From Thalassoglobus sp. JC818 (GTDB lineage: Bacteria; Planctomycetota; Planctomycetia; Planctomycetales; Planctomycetaceae), in assembly GCF_040717535.1 (NCBI RefSeq), contig NZ_JBFEFI010000003.1, positions 1 to 64,000 on the forward strand: a stretch of DNA of 64,000 nt, given 5' to 3'. The notes under the pieces are model-generated. The model saw only the letters and a list, made by a program, of their open reading frames with translations, did not search any database and had not been told where the DNA came from. Both the position numbers and the translations under genes were made by a program. Below, in pieces: positions 43,940-54,100 of this stretch; the first letter of the stretch is position 1, and each line of letters begins with the position of its first letter.

Positions 43940-46900
43940 TTATTGAATTCCGAGTAGTGAGTTGAGTTGCATCGAGCCGCGACCGTAGCTTCCGAATTTC
44001 GGTTCGAGTGAGACTGCCACGCCAACGTTGTCTCGACTGCGATCATATCCCAGTCCGAAGTGGAACAGGAAGTTCTCGCTGATGCGGGTGACCGTAAATG
44101 TCTGCCCGCGATCGATGCCTTCGGCGATGTCGTAAGAAGCTCCAAGAGTCGCCACATACAAGTTGGGGCTCATCACGTACGAAGCACTTCCGGTCAGCAG
44201 CTGACTCTCGATTGGACCAGCGGTCAGATTTCGATAACCAACATAGAAGCTTCCACGTTCGGAACGTTGACTCAAAACTCCGACGTTGAAGACCTGTTGT
44301 CCCATGTCGAAAAAGTCGAATGCTCCGCTCGCCAGCAGCGATGTTCTCGCACTGACGTTCCACGCATACCGACCAGTCAGCAACCCGAAAGTCTCTCCAA
44401 AGTTGTCTTCTGCTGCATCGGGGAAGATCGTGACACCGAGGTCGAGTTCCATCCAGTCGACCGTTCGGGGATTCTCGGGAGGTCCAACTTTCGTTTGCCA
44501 ACGTTGACCCAGAGACAACCGCACAGCGTGTTGATCATCGACCAATTCATGATACGGATCGGTGACCGAACGACCCGCACCGGATCGCACAGCGTAGTAA
44601 CGAGGGTCATAAACTTCGGGGAGCACGCCACCGAATTCGATCCCCTGGAATCGTTCCCGGAAGCGCTCCTGAGCATCTTCGTCGAACGGATTGTACTGCG
44701 GGATATCTTCAAGATCGGCAGTCGACTGAGCGTAGTAGTAGTCGGCGTCGAGTGAGACTTTATGGGCCAGTCCATTCAGACCGAGGATTGAGCTGCGAAC
44801 GTACGGCATGTACTTCGCGAACTGAATACTTCCTCTTACACCGGCACTTCCGTACCAGCGAGTCAGGTCATCACCTGTCAGATCTTCTCCCCAGTAAGCC
44901 ACTTCCCCAAGCACATATGGGACGACCTTTGCAGGGCCGGCATTCAAGGGGAGACTCAGCTCATGCCGGGACATCGCGACGACGCCTTCCGAATCCGCGA
45001 AGTAGTCGAGCGGTATGAAGGGGTCGGCCATCGGATCAGGCGGACTTTCAGCCTGATTCAGGCGGGCATAACCAATTGATGAATGCGAGCTCCAGTTGAC
45101 CGGAGTATCAAAGACCGGTTGCCCGAGAATTGTCAGATCGCCTCGAGGGAACCAGTCAGTTTGATTGGAGAAGTTGTTCGAACGAATCGCACCGAGAATG
45201 CTGGCCGTCGTGTTGTTGATCTGATGATCGAGGATGAGACGGTTCTCAAGGTCTTTGTCTTGATCCCATTCGTCTTCATAATATTGTTCGATGAAGTTTC
45301 GATCGTTATTGAACACAACGCCAGTTTCGGCTGTGAGCGAAGTGAACGGGGACCACTCGCTTCGGCTTCGCCAGAGGAGACGCCCACGATTGTCATTCGG
45401 CGGGGGCAGATTTCGTCTTCCAAGCCCCAGATTGTCTTCGCCGTGATCGTTGATGTAGTACAGGTTGCCCTCCCCGTAGTGTCGCATCGGAACACCAAAG
45501 GCTGGGAAGATTGTATCGAATTCCGTTTCGAGACCAACGCCCGGTCCACGTTTCGAGAAGTAGTCTGCTTCGAGGTTGAGTTCCGTCCCTTCCGGCAGAT
45601 TCCAACCGAAGATTCCTTCCAGACTCCAGGCTGTCTCAAGCTCCGCTCCAAAGACTCCCGAGTATCCGCCTTTGATTTCACTCACAGGAATCCGCGGATC
45701 TTCTGCAGGACCGGTCAAATACGGAGCAGCAAAGACGGGAACATCTTCAATGAATAGGCGATTGTTTCGACTCTCGATCCACAGCGTGGACGGATCGGGT
45801 TGACCGGTTTGAGGATCAATCGCATTTGGAAACAGCGAAGGCCGCTCTTCCATGAAGATGTCGCTGGCTTCGAGGCGATATTTCGGTTTGCCAAATTCAC
45901 TGGTGGTGAACCAGGCATTTCGAGCATGAAAACGGGTGTCGTTCAGCTGTCTCAACTCGGCAGCCCGCAACCGGATCGTTCCATCAAACTGGGCGATCTC
46001 TGTTCGGATTTCTGCGTCAACGAGTAATCCGCGTTTCTGGTTGACATCATAATAGGCTCGCGATGCCTGAATGACGTTCGCCCCTTGCCGGACGGTAATG
46101 TTTCCTTCGAGGTAAACTTCAAACGGAGTGGTTTCATCGATGTCGAAACCGCTCAGCTCGCCGGTTCGATTCGCATCCGTCCAGACAACAGCCTTGTCAG
46201 CTGTCAGGTCGATTCGTGACAGGAAGGTCTGCCCCTGAATCGTTAGCGGAACATTGTCGACGACGATATTCACCCCGCCGGTCACAGTGATGACGTACTC
46301 CGGCTGAATCGAGTCTTCGGAGTATTCTGCTTTGGCGTAGATGCGTTCTCCAAGAAATCGCGGGCCGATGGTTACGCGTCTGCGAAACGGAGATTGCGGA
46401 GTTGGAAGCGATGGGACCAGCAGTTCAAAAGGAGCCCCTTCGTTTTGAACAAGCTGAATGTTGCCCTGCTCAAGAGATCTTCTCTCGCGGGCTCTTAAAG
46501 CGACGGGATCTTTGATGGCTGACGGCAAGTTGGAATTTGACCGGTGGTGGAATTCGAGTCCGGAAGAAGAATCGAGATAGACCACGAAGTACGGTCGAGT
46601 TTCCCGATGCCCTGGTTCAACGAGTGAAGCATTAACGTCAGGAGTTTCTTCCAGATACAGCACGAGCCGTTCAATTCCGTTGGCATCAACTGGAGCTTTC
46701 CAGACGACTCCTTGCGGTGCTGACCAGACCTGCTGACCCTGCCGAACTTCGATTTGCCCCCGAAGCAGGCGGGCCGATTCTTTCCCATCTTGAAATTCGA
46801 GGGAATAGTCAGACCGAATAGAGACCGGATGTGCTTGAGAATTGACAGGTTTTTGAACATGAACAACCGCTGCTTCGCCAGTCGAGCGGTTTTCGTCATT

Positions 46901-47038
46901 CGAGAAATTGACGGGTTTCGAGAAGTTAACACTGTGCCCGCTTCCAGTTTGCTGTGCGCGCAGCACTCCCGGAGCAAAGAGCAGAAGGCTCATTGCAACG
47001 ACGAATCGCAATAGGGAACGGGATGGGGAGGGGGGCAC
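43940..47038 (-). CDS. LptD/OstA-like outer-membrane protein
   Basis: 1032 residues. Signal peptide to LRAQQ. The N-terminal part has OstA-like beta-jellyroll repeats (EFQDGKESARLLRGQIEVRQ, VTGGVNIVVDNVPLTIQG, LEGNITVRQGANVIQASRAY), the lipopolysaccharide-transport fold. From about residue 440 the protein is rich in alternating aromatic/hydrophobic strands ending in a C-terminal barrel (GLGYDRSRDNVGVAVSLEPK). Consistent with LptD, which inserts lipopolysaccharide into the outer leaflet. The two halves are larger than in E. coli LptD (about 784). No LptE gene nearby. Confidence 0.8.
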   Translation of the reverse strand: MPPSPSRSLLRFVVAMSLLLFAPGVLRAQQTGSGHSVNFSKPVNFSNDENRSTGEAAVVHVQKPVNSQAHPVSIRSDYSLEFQDGKESARLLRGQIEVRQGQQVWSAPQGVVWKAPVDANGIERLVLYLEETPDVNASLVEPGHRETRPYFVVYLDSSSGLEFHHRSNSNLPSAIKDPVALRARERRSLEQGNIQLVQNEGAPFELLVPSLPTPQSPFRRRVTIGPRFLGERIYAKAEYSEDSIQPEYVITVTGGVNIVVDNVPLTIQGQTFLSRIDLTADKAVVWTDANRTGELSGFDIDETTPFEVYLEGNITVRQGANVIQASRAYYDVNQKRGLLVDAEIRTEIAQFDGTIRLRAAELRQLNDTRFHARNAWFTTSEFGKPKYRLEASDIFMEERPSLFPNAIDPQTGQPDPSTLWIESRNNRLFIEDVPVFAAPYLTGPAEDPRIPVSEIKGGYSGVFGAELETAWSLEGIFGWNLPEGTELNLEADYFSKRGPGVGLETEFDTIFPAFGVPMRHYGEGNLYYINDHGEDNLGLGRRNLPPPNDNRGRLLWRSRSEWSPFTSLTAETGVVFNNDRNFIEQYYEDEWDQDKDLENRLILDHQINNTTASILGAIRSNNFSNQTDWFPRGDLTILGQPVFDTPVNWSSHSSIGYARLNQAESPPDPMADPFIPLDYFADSEGVVAMSRHELSLPLNAGPAKVVPYVLGEVAYWGEDLTGDDLTRWYGSAGVRGSIQFAKYMPYVRSSILGLNGLAHKVSLDADYYYAQSTADLEDIPQYNPFDEDAQERFRERFQGIEFGGVLPEVYDPRYYAVRSGAGRSVTDPYHELVDDQHAVRLSLGQRWQTKVGPPENPRTVDWMELDLGVTIFPDAAEDNFGETFGLLTGRYAWNVSARTSLLASGAFDFFDMGQQVFNVGVLSQRSERGSFYVGYRNLTAGPIESQLLTGSASYVMSPNLYVATLGASYDIAEGIDRGQTFTVTRISENFLFHFGLGYDRSRDNVGVAVSLEPKFGSYGRGSMQLNSLLGIQ

Positions 47039-47592
47039 TCGGAATCCGTTCGCGAGTTAATTATCGAAGTGTCAGGTTGAAATCGCGGGGAGGAAGTTGG
47101 GCCTGGATGACTCCAAACCAGTCTTCTGAAAAGACGAAATCCTTCCGTCTCTCAGCCGGGTGGAATCCACCCGATTCGGGTTTCCGCCGAGAGTTGCGAG
47201 CGCGGAGTATACGGTGGTTCAAAAAAATGAGTCAATAAGTCTCCGGGAACACTCAACTTGTGATGCGAACTTCGGACTTCACCGGTCGAAGATTGCTGGT
47301 CCGGCTGAGGGAATGCGTAGAATGTGCTCGAGTTGGAAAAATGGGAGGAATTAGCGGTTTTGGGGCTCGGTGCCACGTGTGTCATTCGTCGTGAGACTGA
47401 ACGTGTGTTTTGTTCAACCTCGCAGAATTCCTCTGACTCACTCCTCGCAAGTCGTTAGAATGAAAACCGAAATCTTGGAAACGGAATCGCAGGCGGACGA
47501 CTCGTCGTGGAATTCAATTCTCTCCGGGCATGGGAATTGCGTCTTTCTGATGAACCGTCACTCAAACACTCTCAACCGATGGATTCAAAGGT
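47039..47592. other. divergent intergenic region
   Basis: About 550 bases between the LptD-like start and the DUF1571 start. Short open frames (47160-47354 plus, 47152-47385 minus, 47370-47645 plus) do not look coding. Promoters for both genes must lie here but none was identified. Confidence 0.4.
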
Positions 47593-48411
47593 ATGGAATC
47601 TTCACACCTGACCATTCGAAGCACTCAGTCTCTCGCTGCTTGTAATTTCTGCAAAATTGGCGTGTACTTTTTGATGATGATCGCGCTCTTCATCACGAGT
47701 CCAGTTGCAGCTCAAGAAACTGCCAATCAGCACCCACTGGTGCCAGCTCTGGAAATGGCGAAGCATTCGCTCGAGAAACTGAATAAGATCAAGGACTACC
47801 AGTCGACGTTCGTCAAAAGGGAGTTCATCAACAATCAGCTGACCACGGAGCAGACGCTGCTGAAAGTCAGGCATAAACCGTTCAGCGTTTACATGCGATT
47901 CATTTCCCCAGCGCCGGGGCGAGAAGTGCTCTATGTGGAAGGAAAAAATCAGAACCAGCTTCTCGCTCACGAAGCGAGCGGTCTGTCATCACTCGTCGGA
48001 ACAGTCAGCCTGCCTGTCAACAGCCCCACAGTCATGGCGAACACACGCCATCCTATTACCGATGCGGGGATGAAGCGGCTGATGGAACTCGTCATCGAGC
48101 AGTGGGAACTCGAATCGAAGTACGGAGAGATCGATGTCAAGTTTTACCCTGACGCGAAGATGGGAGACATCGCTTGTGAAGTGATTGAAGTCACTCACCC
48201 AAGACCGCGACGGCAATTCAAGTTCGCGTTGACGCGAGTCTTCTTCGAGAAGAATTCGCGCCTGCCCGTTCGTGTAGAGAACTACGGTTTTCCGGTTCCG
48301 CCCAATCAGAAGCCGCAGCTACTTGAGGAATACACCTATCAGAACCTCAAGTTGAACGCTGGATTCACCGACGCCGACTTCGATCGGAACAATCCCAACT
48401 ACTCATTCTGA
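47593..48411 (+). CDS. DUF1571-domain exported protein
   Basis: 272 residues with a hydrophobic leader (FLMMIALFITSPVAAQE). The domain reads DYQSTFVKREFINNQ, LLKVRHKPFSVYMRFISPAP and REVLYVEGKNQNQLLAH, typical of DUF1571, a LolA-like beta-structure found mainly in planctomycetes. Sits head-to-head with the LptD-like gene, so an envelope-transport function is possible. Function not known. Confidence 0.88.
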   Translation: MESSHLTIRSTQSLAACNFCKIGVYFLMMIALFITSPVAAQETANQHPLVPALEMAKHSLEKLNKIKDYQSTFVKREFINNQLTTEQTLLKVRHKPFSVYMRFISPAPGREVLYVEGKNQNQLLAHEASGLSSLVGTVSLPVNSPTVMANTRHPITDAGMKRLMELVIEQWELESKYGEIDVKFYPDAKMGDIACEVIEVTHPRPRRQFKFALTRVFFEKNSRLPVRVENYGFPVPPNQKPQLLEEYTYQNLKLNAGFTDADFDRNNPNYSF

Positions 48412-48424
48412 TTCGCCGAAATCC

Positions 48425-49186
48425 TTAAGCGGTGCGAAGTTCTGGCTGCTGCCCAGGAAGAGACCACTGAGTCTGATCCTGCATCTCCTCATCTTGCGGA
48501 ACGACCATTTTCAGAGTTTTGTCGAACTGTTCGTCAATCGTTTTCAGCTGATCACTCAGAGACGAAAACCAGTTTGCCGTGGGCTCGATCACGGCAGCTT
48601 CGCTGTCGGAAAGCACGACTGAGAGCGAGCCAGTCAATGTGGTTGCAGTTCCCTTAAGCAGCTTGCCGTAGGACTTGCCGAAGTCTTTGACCGCTTCCAG
48701 ATCGAGTGATTCCGGTGTTTGAAGCTCCGCGATATTTGCGGAATCATCAACAGGGACGACGACTTCTTCGCGGACAGCGACCTCTAGTTCGGGACGTGTC
48801 ATCAAGCTGCTGAGAAAGACGAAGAGTGTCGTCGCAGCCACAATCGAGACGCCAGCAGCTTTGGATGTCAAAAACCGAGCGGTCGACGACAATGCTTTCG
48901 ACTTCGCCGGGCGTTCAAAATGGGTCGAATTGAGTTCGCCGGTCGACGATTCTTCATTTAAAGCAGCGACGATCGCATCCGACATGTCGATGGAGACCGG
49001 GAGATCCCTCCATTCTGCGATCGCACGTTCCAGAAGCAGGTGATCTTCCCACAGCTCCTGGCATTCCGCCGTGTTGCAATTCTCCAGATGTTCCTCAATT
49101 CCAGCAGGAAGAGAGGCACGCTCTTCGATGGCTTTTTCCAAAGTCCGTCGAAACTGTTCGCAGTTGTGTGATGGAGAAACGCTCAT
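48425..49186 (-). CDS. putative anti-sigma factor
   Basis: 253 residues. The N-terminus has HLENCNTAECQELWED, which resembles the Hx3Cx2C zinc motif of anti-sigma factors, with an extra residue between the Cys. One TM segment at about residues 110-128 (AGVSIVAATTLFVFLSSLMT) follows, then an acidic soluble domain. It comes after the sigma gene 49439-49984 on the same strand, separated by a palindromic repeat. Likely binds and restrains that sigma factor, by context. Confidence 0.65.
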   Translation of the reverse strand: MSVSPSHNCEQFRRTLEKAIEERASLPAGIEEHLENCNTAECQELWEDHLLLERAIAEWRDLPVSIDMSDAIVAALNEESSTGELNSTHFERPAKSKALSSTARFLTSKAAGVSIVAATTLFVFLSSLMTRPELEVAVREEVVVPVDDSANIAELQTPESLDLEAVKDFGKSYGKLLKGTATTLTGSLSVVLSDSEAAVIEPTANWFSSLSDQLKTIDEQFDKTLKMVVPQDEEMQDQTQWSLPGQQPELRTA

Positions 49187-49334
49187 TGGCTAATTTCCGT
49201 TGGATGGGCAACTCGGTTCGAATCATTCCGATGTCGAAAACTCGATGCACTCTCCGTTCGATTCAATATTCAGACGTTCTATCTCTGATTGGTTTCTTGT
49301 CGTCGGCAGTTGGTGAAATCCATTTCATTCTCAG

Positions 49335-49442
49335 TTAGAGCAAGTTGCTCTTTTCTGTGCACTCGCTTGCACTGTTTCATAAGTGAAAAGACTGTGCTTG
49401 CTCGTGCGAGATCGTACACACAGAATCAGAAAATCCTGTTAG
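49335..49442 (+). repeat. palindromic intergenic repeat, copy 4
   Basis: Closest to copy 2; both read TTAGAGCAAGTTGCTCTTT, then CTGTGCACTCGCTTGCAC and GTGCTTGCTCGTGCGAG. Its right end ATCCTGTTAG overlaps the sigma-gene stop (49439-49441, on the minus strand TAA). It lies between the sigma gene and the putative anti-sigma gene. Confidence 0.85.
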
Positions 49443-49984
49443 TTGTCCGCTGAAGGGGTTGTTCCGCGTTTTCTCAACGTCTCCGCAAGTTGCTTCCGGC
49501 TTCGGTGGAGCCACGTTTTAATTGTTCCGTCCGGAACAGACATCAGTTCGGCAATTTCCTGAATGCTCAATTCGTTCTGGTAAAACAGGACGAAGCACTC
49601 CAGGTGCTCCGCTTTCAGTTCCTGCATGGCCAGTTCTAATTCTTCCGCCAGTCCGAGCTGGGGACTTTGTTGATCGCTCACAGATTCCGGAAGATGAGCA
49701 GTTGGGGTTGGCGTCCGAGAGCGTTTGCTGAGCGCCGTGCGACACCGATTCGCTGCAATCTTCAGAACCCATGGCCTCAGGGGATAATCCGGATCCCAAC
49801 TCTTCAAGTAGCGGATCGCACGAATCAGCGACTCTTGGGCAATGTCTTCTGCGTCTTGCCGGTGTCGCAACATGCGCAAGCAGAGGTCAAACACCTGGGT
49901 CTGAAACGCATCGACGAACTCCCGTAGGGCAGATTCCTCCCCTGCAAGACACCGTTGAGCGAGTTCCACCTGTTCCTCCGCCAC
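49439..49984 (-). CDS. ECF RNA polymerase sigma factor (RpoE-like)
   Basis: 181 residues from a GTG start with AAGGA 6-7 bases upstream. Region 2: FDLCLRMLRHRQDAEDIAQE followed by SLIRAIRYLKSWDPDYPLRP. Region 4: LSIQEIAELMSVPDGTIKTW followed by LHRSRKQLAETL. Size and motif order are typical ECF. It precedes a Cys-containing TM protein that is probably its anti-sigma factor. Confidence 0.92.
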   Translation of the reverse strand: MAEEQVELAQRCLAGEESALREFVDAFQTQVFDLCLRMLRHRQDAEDIAQESLIRAIRYLKSWDPDYPLRPWVLKIAANRCRTALSKRSRTPTPTAHLPESVSDQQSPQLGLAEELELAMQELKAEHLECFVLFYQNELSIQEIAELMSVPDGTIKTWLHRSRKQLAETLRKRGTTPSADN

Positions 49985-50056
49985 AAGTCTTTCCTTGTCT
50001 GCAGATGAATACCTCTCCGGAACTCAGGGAGTTTCAGAAACTCCGAAAACTTCAAC

Positions 50057-51154
50057 TTACGAATCTGCGGGAACAATCTCACCGATCGGCTGTTGTTGAG
50101 TCACGCAGTGAATCGCCCCGAGGCCCCAGACGAGATCGGTGCAGTCGATTCCCACAACTTCGCGGTCAGGCAAACATTCCGAGAGAATATCAATCGCGAC
50201 TTGATCTGCGTCACATCGGTAGACAGGCACGAGGACTTTTTGATTGGTGATCAGAAAATTGGCGTAGCTCGCTGGGAGACGCTGGGAATCGAAAAAACGC
50301 GGAGCTGGCATCGGCAGTTCGACGATCTCAAATGGTTCCCCATCCAGATTTTTCATCGACTTGAGAAGTTCGAGATTCTTGTGGAGCGGCTCAAAGTTCG
50401 GATCACTTTCGTTCGACTCAACGGCAGTCACGATGCGATTGGCGGAAACAAAGCGGGTGATATCGTCGATGTGACCATCGGTGTCGTCGCCCAGAATTCC
50501 ATCGCCCAGCCACAGAATCTGACTGACTCCCAGAACTGCCTTGAGAGCGGCCTCAATTTCAGTCGTCGAGAGATGTGCATTTCGATTGGGGTTGAGAAGA
50601 CAGGATGTCGTGGTGAGGAGAGTTCCCTCGCCATTCACGTCAATTGATCCCCCTTCGAGGACCATGTCTTGATCGAAGCAGAGTTCTTGAAACTCTTCCG
50701 CAATCCGTCGCGGAACGCGATTGTCTGAATCGAACGGAGGGTATTTTTCGCCCCACGAATTGTAGATCCAGTTCGAGATCGCTCGTTCACGACGTCCATT
50801 CTGATCTCGAACAAGGTAGATCGGCCCGTGATCCCTGACCCAGGAATCGTTCGTTGGGTTGATGTGAAAACGAAGGTTCTCAGTTCGACCTCCAGCTTGC
50901 TCGATAAGTGATTTGACGTTCTCTGCCATTTCTTGATTGAGAACATTGATGCGAACAAGTTGACCTTCGGAAACGTGCTTTGCGATTTGTGCAAAGACCC
51001 CCGGAACCGGCTCAAATGCTCCGGGCCAGGTCGCTTCGTTGTGCGGCCACGAGAGCCAGATCGACTCCTGTGGCTCCCATTCGGCCGGCATCCGAAATCC
51101 AAGATCGCTCGGCGATGGTTTGTCCTGATGATTGTCCATGAAATCTCGATCCAT
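50057..51154 (-). CDS. agmatine deiminase/peptidyl-arginine-deiminase family protein
   Basis: Guanidine-group deiminase; agmatine to N-carbamoylputrescine is the best-known reaction. 365 residues. Motifs: WLSWPHNEATWPG, NDSWVRDHGPIYLV, LEGGSIDVNGEG, DDTDGHIDDITRF and the catalytic-Cys segment LGAIHCVTQQQP. Active-site His, Asp and Cys are all present. Its ATG follows directly on the TAG of the upstream gene, suggesting coupled translation although the functions look unrelated. Confidence 0.9.
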   Translation of the reverse strand: MDRDFMDNHQDKPSPSDLGFRMPAEWEPQESIWLSWPHNEATWPGAFEPVPGVFAQIAKHVSEGQLVRINVLNQEMAENVKSLIEQAGGRTENLRFHINPTNDSWVRDHGPIYLVRDQNGRRERAISNWIYNSWGEKYPPFDSDNRVPRRIAEEFQELCFDQDMVLEGGSIDVNGEGTLLTTTSCLLNPNRNAHLSTTEIEAALKAVLGVSQILWLGDGILGDDTDGHIDDITRFVSANRIVTAVESNESDPNFEPLHKNLELLKSMKNLDGEPFEIVELPMPAPRFFDSQRLPASYANFLITNQKVLVPVYRCDADQVAIDILSECLPDREVVGIDCTDLVWGLGAIHCVTQQQPIGEIVPADS

Positions 51155-54100
51155 CTACCAGAAAATCCGTTGAACAATAGTGCTTTCACCGGGACCTGTT
51201 TGAATTGGAACGAGCAATTCGGAGGTGTTGCCAATCGTCCGGATGAATGGTTTCTCGGATGATTGAAGTTGAATGATCATCGACTGGTCAATCTGGAATC
51301 CGTCTCCAACTTGTTGAATCTCACGACCAACCGCAGCCCGGAAATAGAGGTTCGGAGTTGCCTCCTGAACATCAATCGTCAGCGTTCGCTCGAAAGCTGC
51401 GTCTTCACTTGAACCGGGGATCGGTTTGGGGAAGTCAGTCACTGAACCAAACGGAGTGTCGTAGAAGAATGCCGGCTGGCCTTTGTCGTTGAGTCGATAG
51501 CCACCGAACTGATATCCCGTTTCGTTTCGAATGTTGAGATTCGGCCACGGTGTTTCTGGAGTTGCCAGCACCGCGAACGGAAAACCGGGTTCGAGTGTGA
51601 GGATATGATCTCCCAGCGGAGACTGATTTCCCGGTCCTCGACCGACCCAGTGTTTGGAAGCATCAATAAATCGTCCGTGCCAAATTGTTTTCAGGCAGAG
51701 CTGATTTGCATCCCAAGCCAGGTGAGCCCGTTCGGGATAACCCACAGCAATTCCGCGAGGAGAAACTCCTTCTAGGAAATTGCGATAGATGATCGGCTCG
51801 TCTTTAGGTTCCAGCTCAATCATTTTTGCGACGAGCCCGTCCGGGACGCCTGCTTTGGTTCCGTCGCTCAAGTACTCCCAGATCGCTGTGATTTGCTGGT
51901 CGGGGGAGCCATCGAAAACGTCTGTGACAACGGCTTTGCCTTCAGGAAATCCAGTCGGCATTCTCGTTCCTGGTCGATACTTGGCGGGATCAAACAGGTA
52001 CCGTAGAAACCAGTCTTTGCGAATGCGGTCTGTCATCCGCGTCAGGTCAATGGCCTGGATTCCAGTTGCTTGATGATTGCCGAAGGTGTGACACTTAATG
52101 CATGCGAGCCCGCCGTCACCGACCAGTTGGCGACCGGAGGATTTCACGCGATGTTCGGGGATATCGAATTCAACTTCGTTGTTGCTGTTCTGCTGATCGG
52201 CATTGATGAAATGTTCTTGCAGATGAGCTGCATTCGCTGCACCGAACCTTGGCATCCGCGTCAGCATGTAAGGTCGTTCGTTCGATCCTTCATCGAGAAT
52301 TCGTAGCAGCCATTTCGATTGCAGCTTGTCTCCGACACCATTAAGCGACGGCGGCAGTCTCCCCTCGTCACCCATTTCGTGCTGTGTCGTTAAGAAGAGG
52401 CTGTTGCGATCAAGTTCCGGTCCCCCTTGTCCGTTTCGTTCGTGGCAGGCATAGCAATTGAATCGCACCATTGTTTCCCGAATTGCTTCCTCCGAATCGG
52501 TTGATGGAGTTGCCATCGGTTCGGAGAGAAACGTTCGGATCGCTGATTGTTGAGCAGCTGTGAGATCATATTCCGGGATCGTTTTGTCAGAGCTTCTGTT
52601 TTCGAAATTCGTCAGACAGCCCGCAGTGAGATCGAGTTCTGCAAGTGGTTTGGAGTGCAGCTCACTCGGAATGCGTTGACCATCTCGATCAAGCTGATGG
52701 CACGCAGCGCAACCAAGAGTTGAAAAGAGTTTCGCACCTTGATTGATCAGTTGATCATCTGGTTCAAAGACCGGCCCAGCGAGATCCGAGTCGATCGGCT
52801 CAGGTCGTTCAACAGGGCTTCCATCTTCATTGAGTGTGAGCAGCCCGCTGATGTCCTGCCGCGCGGATTTCGGAGCCCGATAATCTAACGAGAGCGATTC
52901 TTCTCCGTGATACTCGAAGTAATCGACGCGGATTTTGTGCACACCCTTCTGGAGGACCACTTTCCCGTTCTGGTCATTGTGGGGGTGGATGCCGTCGTTA
53001 TCGATCACACGTTCTCCATCAACATACAACGCGCTTCCGTCATCTGATCCGAGCCAGAATGTATGAGTGCCGGGTTCGGTCACGTTGAGATAAGCCTCGA
53101 AACGCATGCCGAACTGCTCCGTTCGCCCCGCTTCGGCGATATTTAAACCGTCTGTTGTTCCCTGTGAAACAGGCTTCAATTCGTCGAAGTCCGGAAGTGC
53201 TTCCCAGTTTCCGTGATACACCGAGAAGTTCACGTTCGGAGTGCGAGCAGCGTTCTCATTGCCTGCCAGGAAGAAGGCGAGATCGAGTGCTTCGTCTTCA
53301 CTCAAGTTAAATGAAGGCATTCGGCCGGATGGACGAACCTGATGAGGAGCACGCAGGAAACTTGCGAGCGAATCGACACTATACTTCTTGTCGAGTTCCG
53401 GAAGTGGAACAGTCGATGAGTCAGCGACTGTGGTCCCGTCTTGAGGAGCATGGCATGCAACGCATCCGATAGAGTGAAACAGTTTTTCGCCGCGATTCCT
53501 AGCTCCGCGATCGTAGCTTCGATGAGCGATGCGGCCACCTTGTGTCAGGAACGTAGTGAGCGCTTGAGCTGCCGCGAGTTTCTCATCGTCTTTGATTCCG
53601 GTGAGTAGGTCGGGCATGAGTGTTCCCGGTTTCACTTCGTGCGGGTTCAATAGGAAATCGAAAACCCATTGCGGTTCTGCGCGTGATCCAACGTTCGTCA
53701 GGTTGGGGGCTTGCTTGGTCGACTCCTGCGTGAGATTGGGGTTGTTGCTGGCATGGCACTGAACGCACCCCAACTCAGAAACAAGAAGTTGACCACCCGC
53801 GACGGAATCGATTCGATTCGCTTCGAAGCGTTCGTAACCTGGAATCCGAGGACGTCGAGCTTCTGCGGCTGCGTCGCGTGTTTGAATCCAGATGTTCCGA
53901 AAACGAACCGGGTTGCCATGGTTTTGTAGAAACAGCGGACCCGGAGCTTCGGATGCTTTCACAGGTGCAGCACGCGTCGCGTGAGGAATTTCGACATCGC
54001 GCTGAACGACTACTCCATTTAATCGAACGGTGATTTTGGCGTTCGCTTGTTTCTGACCAGCTTCGTCAAATCGCGGGGCTGTGAAATCCACGTCATAGGT

